A stretch of 46,972 nt of DNA from Flammeovirgaceae bacterium UBA5008 (GTDB lineage Bacteria > Bacteroidota > Bacteroidia > Cytophagales > Cyclobacteriaceae), in the NCBI GenBank assembly GCA_002398365.1, contig DGYK01000007.1, forward strand, positions 22,655 to 69,626. The letters are read 5' to 3'. Position numbers and translations under genes: made by a program. How positions within the stretch are numbered: position 1 is the first letter of the stretch; each line of letters begins with the position of its first letter. This document shows, piece by piece, positions 7,875-16,517 of this stretch. The notes beneath the pieces are model-generated. The model worked only from the letters and a program-made list of their open reading frames with translations, had not been told where the DNA came from and did no database searches.

Positions 7875-9213
7875 CTGGCGCTCGCCATTAACAACACGCA
7901 TCGCGATTTTGGTATTCACCAGTATCGCCTTTGCGTTTGTGCTTGATGGGAAAGATACCAGTATCGTATTATCCATCGGATTAATCGCTGCCATTGCTTT
8001 TCAGGCATCGCAGTTGATTAAGATTGCAGAGCATGGGAATGTAACCAATCCATCACCGCTGGCCGATATTCGCTATGATGAAGCGACCGCTTCCTTCAAA
8101 GCACAAAGTACCAATCCGACAGCTCAACAGTTGCAGCGCGACATGAATGAGGCGCTCAACAAGCAACGTCAAACGAAACGGGAAAAAGATTCAGAATATC
8201 AGTTCTTCAAAAATATTGTTCAGCACGTTGGCATTGGCATTCTCACCTTCAAGCGTGATGGTGCCATTCAAATTATCAATAATGCCGCCAAGCGACTGAT
8301 GCGCATTGAGCGAGCCGATCGGCTGGACGACTTGCGCGATGTGAGCGAGGCATTGGTGGAAGCTTTCTTAAAATTAAAAACCGGTGGCCGTGAATTGATT
8401 CGTGTAAAGAATGGCGATGAAACCGTGCAGCTTTCGATTTATGCGATCGAACTCACTTTACGTGGCGAAGAAGTGAAACTCATTTCGATGAGCAACATTC
8501 AAAGCGAATTGGAAGAGAAAGAAATGGAAGCCTGGCAAAACCTCGTGCGCGTACTCACACATGAGATCATGAATTCGGTAACGCCAATTTCTTCGCTGGC
8601 AGGCGTAGTGGAGGAAGAACTTGGAAGAAAACTGGGTTCAAATGAACTCAGCATGAAACGTGATGAAGCGGAAGACATGCATCTATCCGTTCAGACTATC
8701 AGTAAACGCAGCGAAGGTCTGATCAAATTTGTGAAAGAATTCCGGAGTCTTACACACATTCCTAAACCTAAACTTTCGGAAGTGGCCGTGAAGCCATTGC
8801 TGGAAGAATTAGCCATGCTGCACAAGAAAGAATTGGCGGATAAAAACATTTCGATTTCCATTTCGGTAGAACCGCCCAACAGTACCGTGCATGTAGACAA
8901 AACCTTGATTGAACAAGTATTGATTAATCTAATCAAAAATGCTATTCAGGCTTTTGATGATCGGGTGAACCCAACTATTTCACTGGCCAGCTATGTCAAC
9001 GAAAAAGGAAGCGTGATCATTTCGGTAAAAGACAATGGCACTGGCATCGAGCCGGAGGCGTTGGAGAAAATATTCATTCCATTCTTTTCAACTAAAAAAA
9101 CAGGCTCAGGTATTGGGCTTAGTTTGTCTAAACAGATTATGCGCCAGCATGAGGGCAACATCACCGTCAAATCGGTATTGGGCGAAGGAACTGAGTTTTT
9201 ACTCCGATTTTAA
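7864..9213 (+). CDS. Membrane-bound sensor histidine kinase (NtrB/NtrY-like)
   Basis: This 449-residue kinase partners the upstream regulator. Two hydrophobic segments lie near residues 12-50 with almost no periplasmic loop between them, so the signal is probably intracellular or in the membrane. A PAS-like region follows (about 115-210, FKNIVQHVGIGILTF). The HisKA dimerisation domain contains the phospho-acceptor in LTHEIMNSVTPISSL. The ATPase domain shows NLIKNAIQAF (N box), VKDNGTGI (G1) and STKKTGSGIGLSLSKQI (F/G2 boxes). I chose ATG 7864, which overlaps the regulator's end, rather than the in-frame ATG 30 bases upstream inside the regulator's helix-turn-helix region. The overlap implies coupled translation. 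Confidence 0.93.
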   Translation: MEFNWRSPLTTRIAILVFTSIAFAFVLDGKDTSIVLSIGLIAAIAFQASQLIKIAEHGNVTNPSPLADIRYDEATASFKAQSTNPTAQQLQRDMNEALNKQRQTKREKDSEYQFFKNIVQHVGIGILTFKRDGAIQIINNAAKRLMRIERADRLDDLRDVSEALVEAFLKLKTGGRELIRVKNGDETVQLSIYAIELTLRGEEVKLISMSNIQSELEEKEMEAWQNLVRVLTHEIMNSVTPISSLAGVVEEELGRKLGSNELSMKRDEAEDMHLSVQTISKRSEGLIKFVKEFRSLTHIPKPKLSEVAVKPLLEELAMLHKKELADKNISISISVEPPNSTVHVDKTLIEQVLINLIKNAIQAFDDRVNPTISLASYVNEKGSVIISVKDNGTGIEPEALEKIFIPFFSTKKTGSGIGLSLSKQIMRQHEGNITVKSVLGEGTEFLLRF

Positions 9214-9254
9214 GACCAATTCTGACGAAAAGGCCTCAAATCAAAAAGATTTTT

Positions 9255-9262
9255 TAGCTTTG
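9255..9262 (+). promoter_or_regulatory. -7 promoter box of acpP
   Basis: TAGCTTTG is an exact TAnnTTTG match ending 19 bases before the acpP ATG. It would give acyl carrier protein its own promoter, apart from the two-component operon upstream. Confidence 0.5.
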
Positions 9263-9281
9263 AACCTTCTAAATCAGACCC

Positions 9282-9521
9282 ATGCAAGACGTTGAAAAGA
9301 AAGTCACCTCTATTCTTATTGAGAAATTAGGTGTTCCCGACTCTCAAATTACTCCGGATGCCAGCTTCGTAAAAGACCTCGGTATCGATTCGCTTGATTA
9401 CGCTGAATTAGTCATGGAGTTTGAGCAAAACTTCGATATCAAAATTCCAGATGATGATGCCGAGAAAATGCAAACCATCGGTGAGGCTGTGACCTACATT
9501 CAATCCAAACTGAAAAAATAA
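9282..9521 (+). CDS. acpP: Acyl carrier protein
   Basis: This small acidic carrier of 79 residues holds growing fatty acids as thioesters on 4'-phosphopantetheine. The attachment site is S37 in LGIDSLDYAELV. The four-helix pattern and length are standard for bacterial type II fatty-acid synthesis, and helix II continues MEFEQNFDIKIPD. It is not beside fab genes here, so it could be the housekeeping AcpP or a dedicated carrier. An exact -7 box lies just upstream. Its stop codon directly abuts the stop of the convergent YopX-like gene. Confidence 0.93.
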   Translation: MQDVEKKVTSILIEKLGVPDSQITPDASFVKDLGIDSLDYAELVMEFEQNFDIKIPDDDAEKMQTIGEAVTYIQSKLKK

Positions 9522-9884
9522 TCAGCGAAACTTCTTGTCGTCTGTGGGCGTATTCAATTCAAAATAATTGCTGAATCGCTTCATACTTGCAGCTTCTTTT
9601 GCCAAAAAAGGCGCATGTGTATTTCGGTTTTTAAGAGGAGAATAATGCCACCCGTTATGTGTTTCGCTCCAAAACACTATGTATTTATCCAGCGAAATCA
9701 TCAATATATCCTGATCGTAAATTTCTTCTCCGTCTTTGTCTAGCAATCCGGTGAATTGCAGGAGCACATGATGCTTCTTCACCAACTCACCCTTGTTGCA
9801 ATCAATGCTATTCAAGCGCATTAGCAACCGATGCTCGCTATCCCACGCTTTAAATTTTATCTTCCGGGGTTTGAATTCCTCCAT
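9522..9884 (-). CDS. YopX-family-like protein
   Basis: This is a 120-residue protein. The N-terminus KIKFKAWDSEHRLLM and the central VLLQFTGLLDKDGEEIYDQDILMI follow the pattern of YopX proteins (kFRAWd...m.qyTGl.DknGkeIyegDIv), named from phage SPbeta. The molecular role of this family is not known. YopX genes are common in phages and mobile elements, but I see no other phage gene nearby, so this is a lone copy. The ATG is clear. The gene is divergent from the lipid kinase gene, with 69 bases between the start codons. Confidence 0.75.
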   Translation of the reverse strand: MEEFKPRKIKFKAWDSEHRLLMRLNSIDCNKGELVKKHHVLLQFTGLLDKDGEEIYDQDILMISLDKYIVFWSETHNGWHYSPLKNRNTHAPFLAKEAASMKRFSNYFELNTPTDDKKFR

Positions 9885-9936
9885 GGTGGTGAGTCAATTT
9901 TTTAAGTGCTTCATTCAACAGTCCGGTGGCAATCAC

Positions 9937-9944
9937 TACCTTTG
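9937..9944 (+). promoter_or_regulatory. -7 promoter box of the lipid kinase gene
   Basis: TACCTTTG is an exact TAnnTTTG match and ends only 9 bases before ATG 9954. The predicted transcript would have a leader of a few bases at most. This box also argues against the upstream in-frame start at 9906. Confidence 0.5.
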
Positions 9945-9953
9945 AAACGTTGT

Positions 9954-10859
9954 ATGAGCGAAAATAAGAAGGTATTATTTATTATCAATAAGTTTTCAGG
10001 CGGAGGATTCAGCTCTTCCTTGGAAGGACGCATTATTGATGCTTGCGCTCAGGCAAAAATCGAATGTTCGATTGAATTTACACAGGCACGCGGGCATGCT
10101 ACCGAGCTCGCTCGCCAGGCATCGGCTGAAAAACAATTTCAAGTGGTTTTTGCCGTAGGTGGCGATGGCACCGTGAACGAAGTAGCACAAGGACTTGTAC
10201 ACACCTCTACGGTAATGGGCATATTGCCCAAAGGGTCGGGCAATGGACTAGCACGGCATTTGGGTATTCCGATGGATTTCAAAAAATCGTTGGCGCTAAT
10301 TCAATCCAATCGCACCATTGCCATGGATACTTTTTTAGTGAATGGGATGCTTTCGGTGAATGTTTCCGGTGTTGGTTTTGACGGACACATTGCTGGTTTG
10401 TTTGGCAAAGATGGCAAGCGCGGCTTCATCGGTTATTCAAAACTGGTGATGAAAGAATTCTCCAGTTTTCCTGAGTTTGCGATAGAAGTGGAATTGGATG
10501 GCAAAAAAATAAATCGCGAGTCGTTTATTGTAGCGTTGGCTAATTCCTCGCAGTTTGGTAACAATGCGCGTGTGGCTCCACAGGCATCTGTTACCGATCA
10601 ATTGATCGATGTGAGTTTCATTCGGAAGATTCCCATTCATCAGGCATTGGGTTTTGGCTACAGCATGTTTACCGGAGGTCTTCACAAGTCGCGTTTGGTA
10701 GACATTGTGCAAGCCAAGCACGTACGCCTTCAATTTCAAAAGCCCATGGCATTTCATATTGATGGGGAAGCGTATGCTGCAGCTCAAAGCTATGAAGTGA
10801 AAATACAACCGGCCTCTCTACAAATGGCGGTGATGGACGGAAAAGAAAAATCGATCTAA
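9954..10859 (+). CDS. Diacylglycerol/lipid kinase family protein (DagK/YegS-like)
   Basis: This 301-residue protein is predicted to phosphorylate a lipid hydroxyl with ATP at the inner face of the membrane. Diagnostic motifs are the nucleotide-binding GGDGTVNEV, then LPKGSGNGLARHLGIP. The C-terminal sandwich domain includes FHIDGEAY. The start MSENKKVLFIINKFSGGG at 9954 places the first beta strand at the N-terminus, as in the family. The upstream in-frame start would read through the promoter box. The exact lipid substrate cannot be read from sequence. The gene converges on the gluconate operon with 10 bases between stops. Confidence 0.9.
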   Translation: MSENKKVLFIINKFSGGGFSSSLEGRIIDACAQAKIECSIEFTQARGHATELARQASAEKQFQVVFAVGGDGTVNEVAQGLVHTSTVMGILPKGSGNGLARHLGIPMDFKKSLALIQSNRTIAMDTFLVNGMLSVNVSGVGFDGHIAGLFGKDGKRGFIGYSKLVMKEFSSFPEFAIEVELDGKKINRESFIVALANSSQFGNNARVAPQASVTDQLIDVSFIRKIPIHQALGFGYSMFTGGLHKSRLVDIVQAKHVRLQFQKPMAFHIDGEAYAAAQSYEVKIQPASLQMAVMDGKEKSI

Positions 10860-10869
10860 ATTCATTCTA

Positions 10870-11766
10870 CTACTTTTTCTCTACTTCATGTCCGCCAAAC
10901 TCATTGCGGAGTGATGCCACAATTTTTCCAGCAAACGTATCTTCCGTCTGCGACCGATAACGCATTAAAAGAGACATCGTGATCACCGGTGTGGGCACAC
11001 CCATTTCCAACGCTGTTTCCACGGTCCATTTGCCTTCACCGGAAGAATGCATAATTCCTTTAATAGATTCCAGATTTTTATCTTTCTCTAAGGCTGATTG
11101 TGTCAACTCCATCAACCAGCTGCGCACCACCGATCCATGATTCCAAACTTTTGCTACCGCAGCTACATCCAATTCACTATCGTAGCGATGCAACACATCA
11201 AAACCCTCTGCAATTGCTTGCATCATGCCATACTCAATACCGTTGTGAATCATTTTAGTAAAATGGCCACTGCCGGTTTTGCCACAATACAAATAACCTT
11301 CAGGCACGGAAATAGCTTTGAAGAGCGATTCACACGCTTGAAAGATTTCACGCTTACCTCCAATCATAGTACATACACCATGCAAAGCGCCATTGACACC
11401 TCCGCTTGTTCCACAATCCAATAAGTGCACACCTATTTTTTCCAAATCACGCGCACGTGCGATTGTATCTTTGAAGTGTGAATTGCCGCCATCAATGATG
11501 ATATCATCCGCATTCAAATAATTTTTAAGGTTGTTCAACACTACATCCACCACATGGCCGGCAGGTACCATCAGCCAAATGATTTTTCTTCCATTCAAAG
11601 CCAACGCCATATCGCTCAATGCGGGGGCTGTCGTAATACCTTGCTTCGAAATTCGTTCGGTAGCGGACTTATTTACATCAAAGGCAACTACATCAAAACC
11701 TTTGCTTTTGAAATTGAGCGCCAGATTGAAGCCCATCTTTCCTAAACCAACCAAACCAATTTGCAT
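10870..11766 (-). CDS. gnd: 6-phosphogluconate dehydrogenase, short (YqeC/GndA-like) form
   Basis: This enzyme oxidatively decarboxylates 6-phosphogluconate to ribulose 5-phosphate. The N-terminal Rossmann motif is GLVGLGKMGFNLALNF. LLDCGTSGGVNGALHG matches the substrate-binding segment, and KTGSGHFTKMIHNGIEYG holds the catalytic lysine region. At 298 residues it belongs to the short form, which often prefers NAD+; the long NADP+ form is about 470 residues. Aspartates after the glycine motif (VVAFDVNKS) agree with NAD+ preference, which is an inference. It is the last gene of the gntK-gntP-gnd operon, 10 bases after gntP, so the pathway from gluconate is complete. Confidence 0.93.
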   Translation of the reverse strand: MQIGLVGLGKMGFNLALNFKSKGFDVVAFDVNKSATERISKQGITTAPALSDMALALNGRKIIWLMVPAGHVVDVVLNNLKNYLNADDIIIDGGNSHFKDTIARARDLEKIGVHLLDCGTSGGVNGALHGVCTMIGGKREIFQACESLFKAISVPEGYLYCGKTGSGHFTKMIHNGIEYGMMQAIAEGFDVLHRYDSELDVAAVAKVWNHGSVVRSWLMELTQSALEKDKNLESIKGIMHSSGEGKWTVETALEMGVPTPVITMSLLMRYRSQTEDTFAGKIVASLRNEFGGHEVEKK

Positions 11767-11776
11767 GATGCCGGTG

Positions 11777-13072
11777 TTAAATAATTGTATCTAAGATTAA
11801 AACTCCCAAAAGACCCGAAATCGACACGATTGTTTCCATCATCGTCCACGACAAAAAGGTCTGTTTCAGCGACAAATTAAAATATTCTTTAAACATCCAG
11901 AAACCCGTGTCATTGACATGTGAAAACATAAGGCTTCCGGCACCCACCGCAAGCACCATTAATTCCGGATGCGATGATGAAACAAAAGGCAAAACAATGC
12001 CCGCTGCCGTCAGACCGGCTACCGTGGCAGATCCTAACGATACCCGCAACAAAGCTGCCACACTCCAGGCGAGCAGCAACGGTGAAAATCGAAAACCTTC
12101 TGAAAGATCCTTGATATAAGCCCCGACACCACTATCTACCAAAACCTGCTTAAAGCCACCTCCGGCCGCAATCACCAATACAATGAGAAAAATATCATTC
12201 ACCGAAGAATAGAGTAGACGATAAATCTCTTTGGGCTGCTTTTGCTTTTTTATTCCGAAAATAGAAATGGCCAGCAGGAGCGAAATTCCCAACGCAATAG
12301 AAGGTGTTCCTAAAAACACAAATAGCTTTTTAATAAAACCTTCGCTCAACTGAGATTGAAGGAGTGTAGAAACTGCCATCAGCAAAACGGGAAAAAGCGC
12401 TATAGCAAAACTAGTGGATGGCTTGGGCAAGTCTACGGAAGTTGTAGTCGCAGTGGAAGGTGGCATTGCAGTAGACAGGTTGCGGAGCGTGTTGGCAAAC
12501 AACGGCCCCGCGAGTATCACCGTAGGTATAGTAATGATTAGACCATACCATAAAGTCAAACCAATATCCGCATGAAAAATGCCAGCTATGGCTGTGGGGC
12601 CGGGATGTGGTGGAAGAAACCCATGCGTAACAGAAAGTGATGCTGCCATGGGGATGCCCACCCATAACAGGGGAACGCGCGCCACACTAGCCGTGGCGAA
12701 AACCAATGGAATAAGAATAACAAAACCGGCATTGTAAAAAAGAGGAATGCCCACAATCAATCCGGTGAGCATGATTGCCCAGTGAATATTTTTTTCTCCA
12801 AACCATTGAATTAATGTAGTGGTAATGGTGGTAGCGGCCCGGCTCGTTTCGATCATCTTGCCAAACATCGCACCCAAAAAAAGAACAAGCGCAATGTTTC
12901 TGAGTGTATCGAAAATTCCCCAACCTATGGATTGTAGAGTAGCCATCACTCCAAGGCCCTCTGAAATCCCTACTACAGCTGATACGATCAACAACGCATA
13001 TAAGGGTTTTACTTTCAGCAGGATCAAAGCCAGCAGTAACAAAATCCCAAAGCCAACAATAATCAACGGCAT
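11777..13072 (-). CDS. gntP: Gluconate permease, GntP family
   Basis: This is a 431-residue inner-membrane proton symporter for gluconate or related sugar acids. There are about twelve hydrophobic segments across the length. Family-typical stretches include VGIPLFYNAGFVILIPL, LPPHPGPTAIA and FSHVNDTGFWMFKEYF. The start ATG at 13072 overlaps the end of gntK by ten bases, so the two are probably translationally coupled. With the kinase upstream and 6-phosphogluconate dehydrogenase downstream, gluconate is the most likely substrate. Confidence 0.93.
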   Translation of the reverse strand: MPLIIVGFGILLLLALILLKVKPLYALLIVSAVVGISEGLGVMATLQSIGWGIFDTLRNIALVLFLGAMFGKMIETSRAATTITTTLIQWFGEKNIHWAIMLTGLIVGIPLFYNAGFVILIPLVFATASVARVPLLWVGIPMAASLSVTHGFLPPHPGPTAIAGIFHADIGLTLWYGLIITIPTVILAGPLFANTLRNLSTAMPPSTATTTSVDLPKPSTSFAIALFPVLLMAVSTLLQSQLSEGFIKKLFVFLGTPSIALGISLLLAISIFGIKKQKQPKEIYRLLYSSVNDIFLIVLVIAAGGGFKQVLVDSGVGAYIKDLSEGFRFSPLLLAWSVAALLRVSLGSATVAGLTAAGIVLPFVSSSHPELMVLAVGAGSLMFSHVNDTGFWMFKEYFNLSLKQTFLSWTMMETIVSISGLLGVLILDTII

Positions 13073-14535
13073 GAATTCAACAATTGATGATGTGTATGAA
13101 ATGTACTTTTCAAAGACTCATACAGTGTTTTATAAACAGCGTACGATTTCTTATAAATCAATGCCCTATCACTATTCGGAAGCACGCATGAAGTAGTTTG
13201 CTTACTTTGCTGAAACTTGATTCCTTCCGCTCGAAATGCAATCATAGCAGCTCCTATTGTCGATGCATCGTGATCGGTAGCCACGTGTAGTTCTTTATTT
13301 AAAACATCACTTAACATTTGCAGCCACTCCGGTGAATACGTGATGCCCCCGCTGATAATCAACCGGCAAGGGTTTGAAGATTCGTGGATCGTTTCCAAAA
13401 TTGATTTCAGCGCAAAGCAAATTCCTTCTGCCACCGCTTTTTGAAAATGCAAAAGCGTGTGTTGCACAGTCACTCCCAAAAAAACTCCACTGGCAGCTGC
13501 GTCATAGACCGGGGCACGTTCACCAAAAACGTAAGGTAAAAACAACAAACCCTCTGAGCCAGCTTGGATTAATTTTGTCTGATCGATAAACTCTGTTAGT
13601 GTGGTAGATGGCTTTTGTAAAAACTGTTTAGCAAACCAATGGATGACAGCGGTCGCGTTGTTGGTAGCACCTCCGCTTACAAAATTATGCTGATCAAGGA
13701 TGTAGTTGAAAACGCGGCCTTGTGGATCCATCACACGAGTTTTGCTCATTTTACGAACTGCACCACTCGTGCCCACGGTAATTGCAATGTCGTTTTCTTG
13801 TGTCGCTCCACTTCCCAACTGTGCACAACATCCATCGCTCGCTCCGATGATCAATTTTGCCGAGTTCTTTAATTCCAGGAAAGCCGATTGCTCGGTAGTC
13901 AGTTCAACCGAAAAATCGGTTGGTACCAGGTCTGAAAATTTATTAGACGGAATTCCAAGCTGATTAAGTGCAGTAACAGACCAACCAAGCGTACTTAAAT
14001 TGAAAATACCTGTAGCAGACGCTATCGAATAATCAATTAAAAATTGGTCTGTCAGGCGAAAAATGACAAACTCTTTAATCGAAACAAATTTGTGTGCTCG
14101 TTTCAGCAATTCCGGCTGATGCTCTTTCCACCAAAGCAACTTACACAAAGGCGACATGGGATGTACCGGAGTACCTGTTTCCTCAAATAAAATTTGTCGC
14201 AAGCCTTTATCTTCCAGTTCTTGGCTTTGAATAATGCTGCGTGTATCTGCCCAAATAATCAATGAGCTTATCGGTGTTCCCTCCTCGTTAACCGCCATGA
14301 TGCCATGCATAGCAGCACTAAAAGAGATAACTGTTATATCATTACGCGCTGCGATGGCATGAATGACAGAAACGACTGCGTCAAAAATTTCCTCCGGATT
14401 TTGTTCGGCAAAATGGGGCTGTGGATAATGGGTAGGATAAGCAACTTGATGCGAGGCCAGAACAACCCCTTGGCTTGTGATTAGCAAACCTTTTGTGCTC
14501 GTGGTGCCAATATCAATAGCTAATACGGAATTCAA
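13063..14535 (-). CDS. gntK: Gluconokinase, FGGY family
   Basis: This enzyme phosphorylates gluconate to 6-phosphogluconate with ATP. At 490 residues it is the large FGGY type, as in Bacillus GntK, and not the small P-loop type of E. coli. The N-terminal phosphate motif LAIDIGTTSTKGLL, the central GASDGCCAQLGSGA...VGTSGAVR and the C-terminal GGITYSPEWLQML and IGAAMIAF are visible. The start is a TTG at 14535, placing LAIDIGTT at residues 5-12 as expected. It heads the gntK-gntP-gnd operon. A TCTGAC-N6-GTCAGA palindrome lies immediately upstream and may be its operator. Confidence 0.92.
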   Translation of the reverse strand: MNSVLAIDIGTTSTKGLLITSQGVVLASHQVAYPTHYPQPHFAEQNPEEIFDAVVSVIHAIAARNDITVISFSAAMHGIMAVNEEGTPISSLIIWADTRSIIQSQELEDKGLRQILFEETGTPVHPMSPLCKLLWWKEHQPELLKRAHKFVSIKEFVIFRLTDQFLIDYSIASATGIFNLSTLGWSVTALNQLGIPSNKFSDLVPTDFSVELTTEQSAFLELKNSAKLIIGASDGCCAQLGSGATQENDIAITVGTSGAVRKMSKTRVMDPQGRVFNYILDQHNFVSGGATNNATAVIHWFAKQFLQKPSTTLTEFIDQTKLIQAGSEGLLFLPYVFGERAPVYDAAASGVFLGVTVQHTLLHFQKAVAEGICFALKSILETIHESSNPCRLIISGGITYSPEWLQMLSDVLNKELHVATDHDASTIGAAMIAFRAEGIKFQQSKQTTSCVLPNSDRALIYKKSYAVYKTLYESLKSTFHTHHQLLNSCR

Positions 14536-14536
14536 A

Positions 14537-14554
14537 TCTGACGATTAAGTCAGA
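14537..14554. promoter_or_regulatory. Palindrome at the gluconate operon start, putative operator
   Basis: TCTGAC-N6-GTCAGA is a perfect six-base inverted repeat ending one base before the gntK TTG. On the minus strand CAGATTTG, one base off the TAnnTTTG box, overlaps both the palindrome and the start codon. Regulation by a gluconate-responsive factor is possible, but no regulator gene is adjacent. Confidence 0.4.
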
Positions 14555-14585
14555 AAGTAAGCAAATAAGAAGAGCAATTGAAAGA

Positions 14586-14939
14586 CTACCGTTTCAGGAA
14601 CTTGTGGGTACTCTTTTGAGCAGTGGCTCCGTTTTGCACGGATAAGAAATAATAACCTTCGTGAAGGTCTTTTACCTTGATTTTAACTTCAAATTCATCA
14701 ATTACCTCAGATTCTACCTCAATTTCACTTCCGATGATGTTGTGAACTATAAACTTCACTTTTCGGGCTACTGGTGCCTCAAAAGTAATGGTCAAAAATT
14801 CAGTAGCTGGATTTGGATATACCTGAACGGACTTAACGGGATCTCCAGTAGAAGAAAAAACCTCTTCACGGCCTTGCGCAAAAGTCATTTGACTTAACGC
14901 CAAGCTGCAAACAATAAAACAGGTTTTCCAAACGTTCAT
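14586..14939 (-). CDS. Minimal secreted protein with type IX (Por) C-terminal sorting domain
   Basis: This 117-residue protein has a signal peptide at 1-22 (hydrophobic core CFIVCSLALSQMTFA, cut before QG). About 18 residues of linker follow, then a sorting domain from VQVYPNPATEFLTITF to LHEGYYFLSVQNG...KFLKR. That last part is the conserved T9SS CTD pattern: YPNP, a beta-sandwich, then a G-Y/F-hydrophobic turn and a basic end. The domain normally sends a cargo across the outer membrane and is then removed. Here there is essentially no cargo. It may be a free CTD-like protein, a remnant of a larger gene, or a small surface protein. No sibling T9SS gene is nearby. Confidence 0.85.
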   Translation of the reverse strand: MNVWKTCFIVCSLALSQMTFAQGREEVFSSTGDPVKSVQVYPNPATEFLTITFEAPVARKVKFIVHNIIGSEIEVESEVIDEFEVKIKVKDLHEGYYFLSVQNGATAQKSTHKFLKR

Positions 14940-15002
14940 ATCTGTTACTTACGGATTCTATACGCATTAGATGCAAATTGTAAGCCAAAAGTTTAAAGGC
15001 TG

Positions 15003-16508
15003 TCAAAATTCTTTTCTGATCTGCAAAAATGCTTTGGGTACAAAATTAATGATATCGTTGGCAATAAGCGAAATCATCCCTAATTCTCGGGCGGCTAAAT
15101 CACCAGCTAGTCCATGTATGTAGACAGAAATCAGCGATGCATCCACACTTGTGTAGCCTTGCGCCAACATAGCTGTTAAAATCCCGGTCAGCACATCCCC
15201 GCTGCCACCGGTAGCCATTCCTGGATTACCGGTTGGATTAAAAAATATTTTTCCATCCGGTGCAGCAATTGTGGAAAACGCGCCTTTCAGAATAACCACG
15301 GATTTCAGTTGAGCACTTAACTTCCTGAGCTTTTCTAATCGCTCGAAATCATCCTTCCAAGTACCCACCAATCGTTCAAATTCTTTGGGATGCGGGGTTA
15401 GGATGCTTCCAGAAGGGATCAAATGCAATAAATGTGAGTTCTCGGCTAATAGATTCAGTGCATCGGCATCCAACACCATCGGCTTGCGGTAGATTTCCAG
15501 CAACTGAGTCAATCCCTGCAGTGCTTCCTTCTGTTTGCCAAGCCCGGGGCCAATGCCAACGGCCGAATATTTTTCCGGTGAAGAAACCCCTGAAAAACAG
15601 GTTTCATGATCATCATATTCTGTCAATGCTTCCGGCACGGCTATCGGCAGAATGTTCTTTTCCGATTTTGGAATGTGGGCTGTAAGCAAACCTACTCCTG
15701 CCCTAAGAGCCGCTTTAGATGACAAAACACAAGCACCCATCATTCCGGAAGATCCGGCAATTAAAAGCGCATGGCCAAAATTTCCTTTATGTGAAAATCG
15801 CTTTCGCGGAATGAAGAGCTTCGATATATCGCTTTCTGTAACAAGAAAATGTTGGCAGGATTGGTTCGATAAAAAAGTAGCACTCAAGCCAATATCTACT
15901 AAACTCCACTCACCCACATAAGGAGCATTGTAAGGCATTAAAAAAGCCAGCTTAGGCAATTGGAAAGAAACGGTGCGATGAGCTTTAAAAATGACTCCTT
16001 CACTGGGGCGATCCATCAGCAACCCGCTCGGAATATCGACTGCAATTTTGATCGCATCTGTCTCATTCATGATCGAAACTACACACGCCAAAGTTCCTTC
16101 CAGTGGCCGCGATAGCCCGGAACCCAGCAGGGCGTCTATTATTATATCTACTCCTGAAAACAACGATTCAGGATTTGATTCATTCCAATCAGTACAAGGA
16201 ATTTGGGAAGGAAGTCGATTACGATTGATTTCGAAATCGGAAGTGGGTTTTCCTGCCTGCGTCACCACTATGACTTGCACTTGGTATCCTTCCATGGAAA
16301 GCAAACGTGCAATGCCCAACCCATCTCCACCATTATTGCCGGTGCCACACACCACGCCTATTTTCTTTCCAGGGCGATAGCGCACGGTGAACCAAGCTGT
16401 AAATGCCTTACAGGCACGCTCCATCAGATCAATAGAAGGGATACCTTCTTCTTCAATCGTATGTCGATCTAATTCATGAATTTCTTTGGATGAAAGGATC
16501 TTCAGCAT
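15003..16508 (-). CDS. Bifunctional NAD(P)HX epimerase/ADP-dependent dehydratase (NnrE-NnrD fusion)
   Basis: This enzyme repairs hydrated NADH and NADPH. The N-terminal YjeF_N epimerase half (about 1-215) shows VVCGTGNNGGDGLGIARLL and DALLGSGL. The C-terminal ribokinase-like dehydratase half (about 225-501) shows LLIAGSSGMMGACVLSSKAAL, VLDADALN, LTPHPKEFERLVG and GMATGGSGDVLTGI. The fused arrangement of 501 residues is the common bacterial form. It lies 9 bases downstream of hflX on the same strand and is probably in one operon with it. Confidence 0.94.
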   Translation of the reverse strand: MLKILSSKEIHELDRHTIEEEGIPSIDLMERACKAFTAWFTVRYRPGKKIGVVCGTGNNGGDGLGIARLLSMEGYQVQVIVVTQAGKPTSDFEINRNRLPSQIPCTDWNESNPESLFSGVDIIIDALLGSGLSRPLEGTLACVVSIMNETDAIKIAVDIPSGLLMDRPSEGVIFKAHRTVSFQLPKLAFLMPYNAPYVGEWSLVDIGLSATFLSNQSCQHFLVTESDISKLFIPRKRFSHKGNFGHALLIAGSSGMMGACVLSSKAALRAGVGLLTAHIPKSEKNILPIAVPEALTEYDDHETCFSGVSSPEKYSAVGIGPGLGKQKEALQGLTQLLEIYRKPMVLDADALNLLAENSHLLHLIPSGSILTPHPKEFERLVGTWKDDFERLEKLRKLSAQLKSVVILKGAFSTIAAPDGKIFFNPTGNPGMATGGSGDVLTGILTAMLAQGYTSVDASLISVYIHGLAGDLAARELGMISLIANDIINFVPKAFLQIRKEF

Positions 16509-16517
16509 ATGAAATCA

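Noticed and set aside
9522..9884. Prophage remnant around the YopX-like gene
   Set aside because: The neighbours are housekeeping genes (acpP, lipid kinase) with tight spacing, and no integrase, attachment site or other phage gene is visible.
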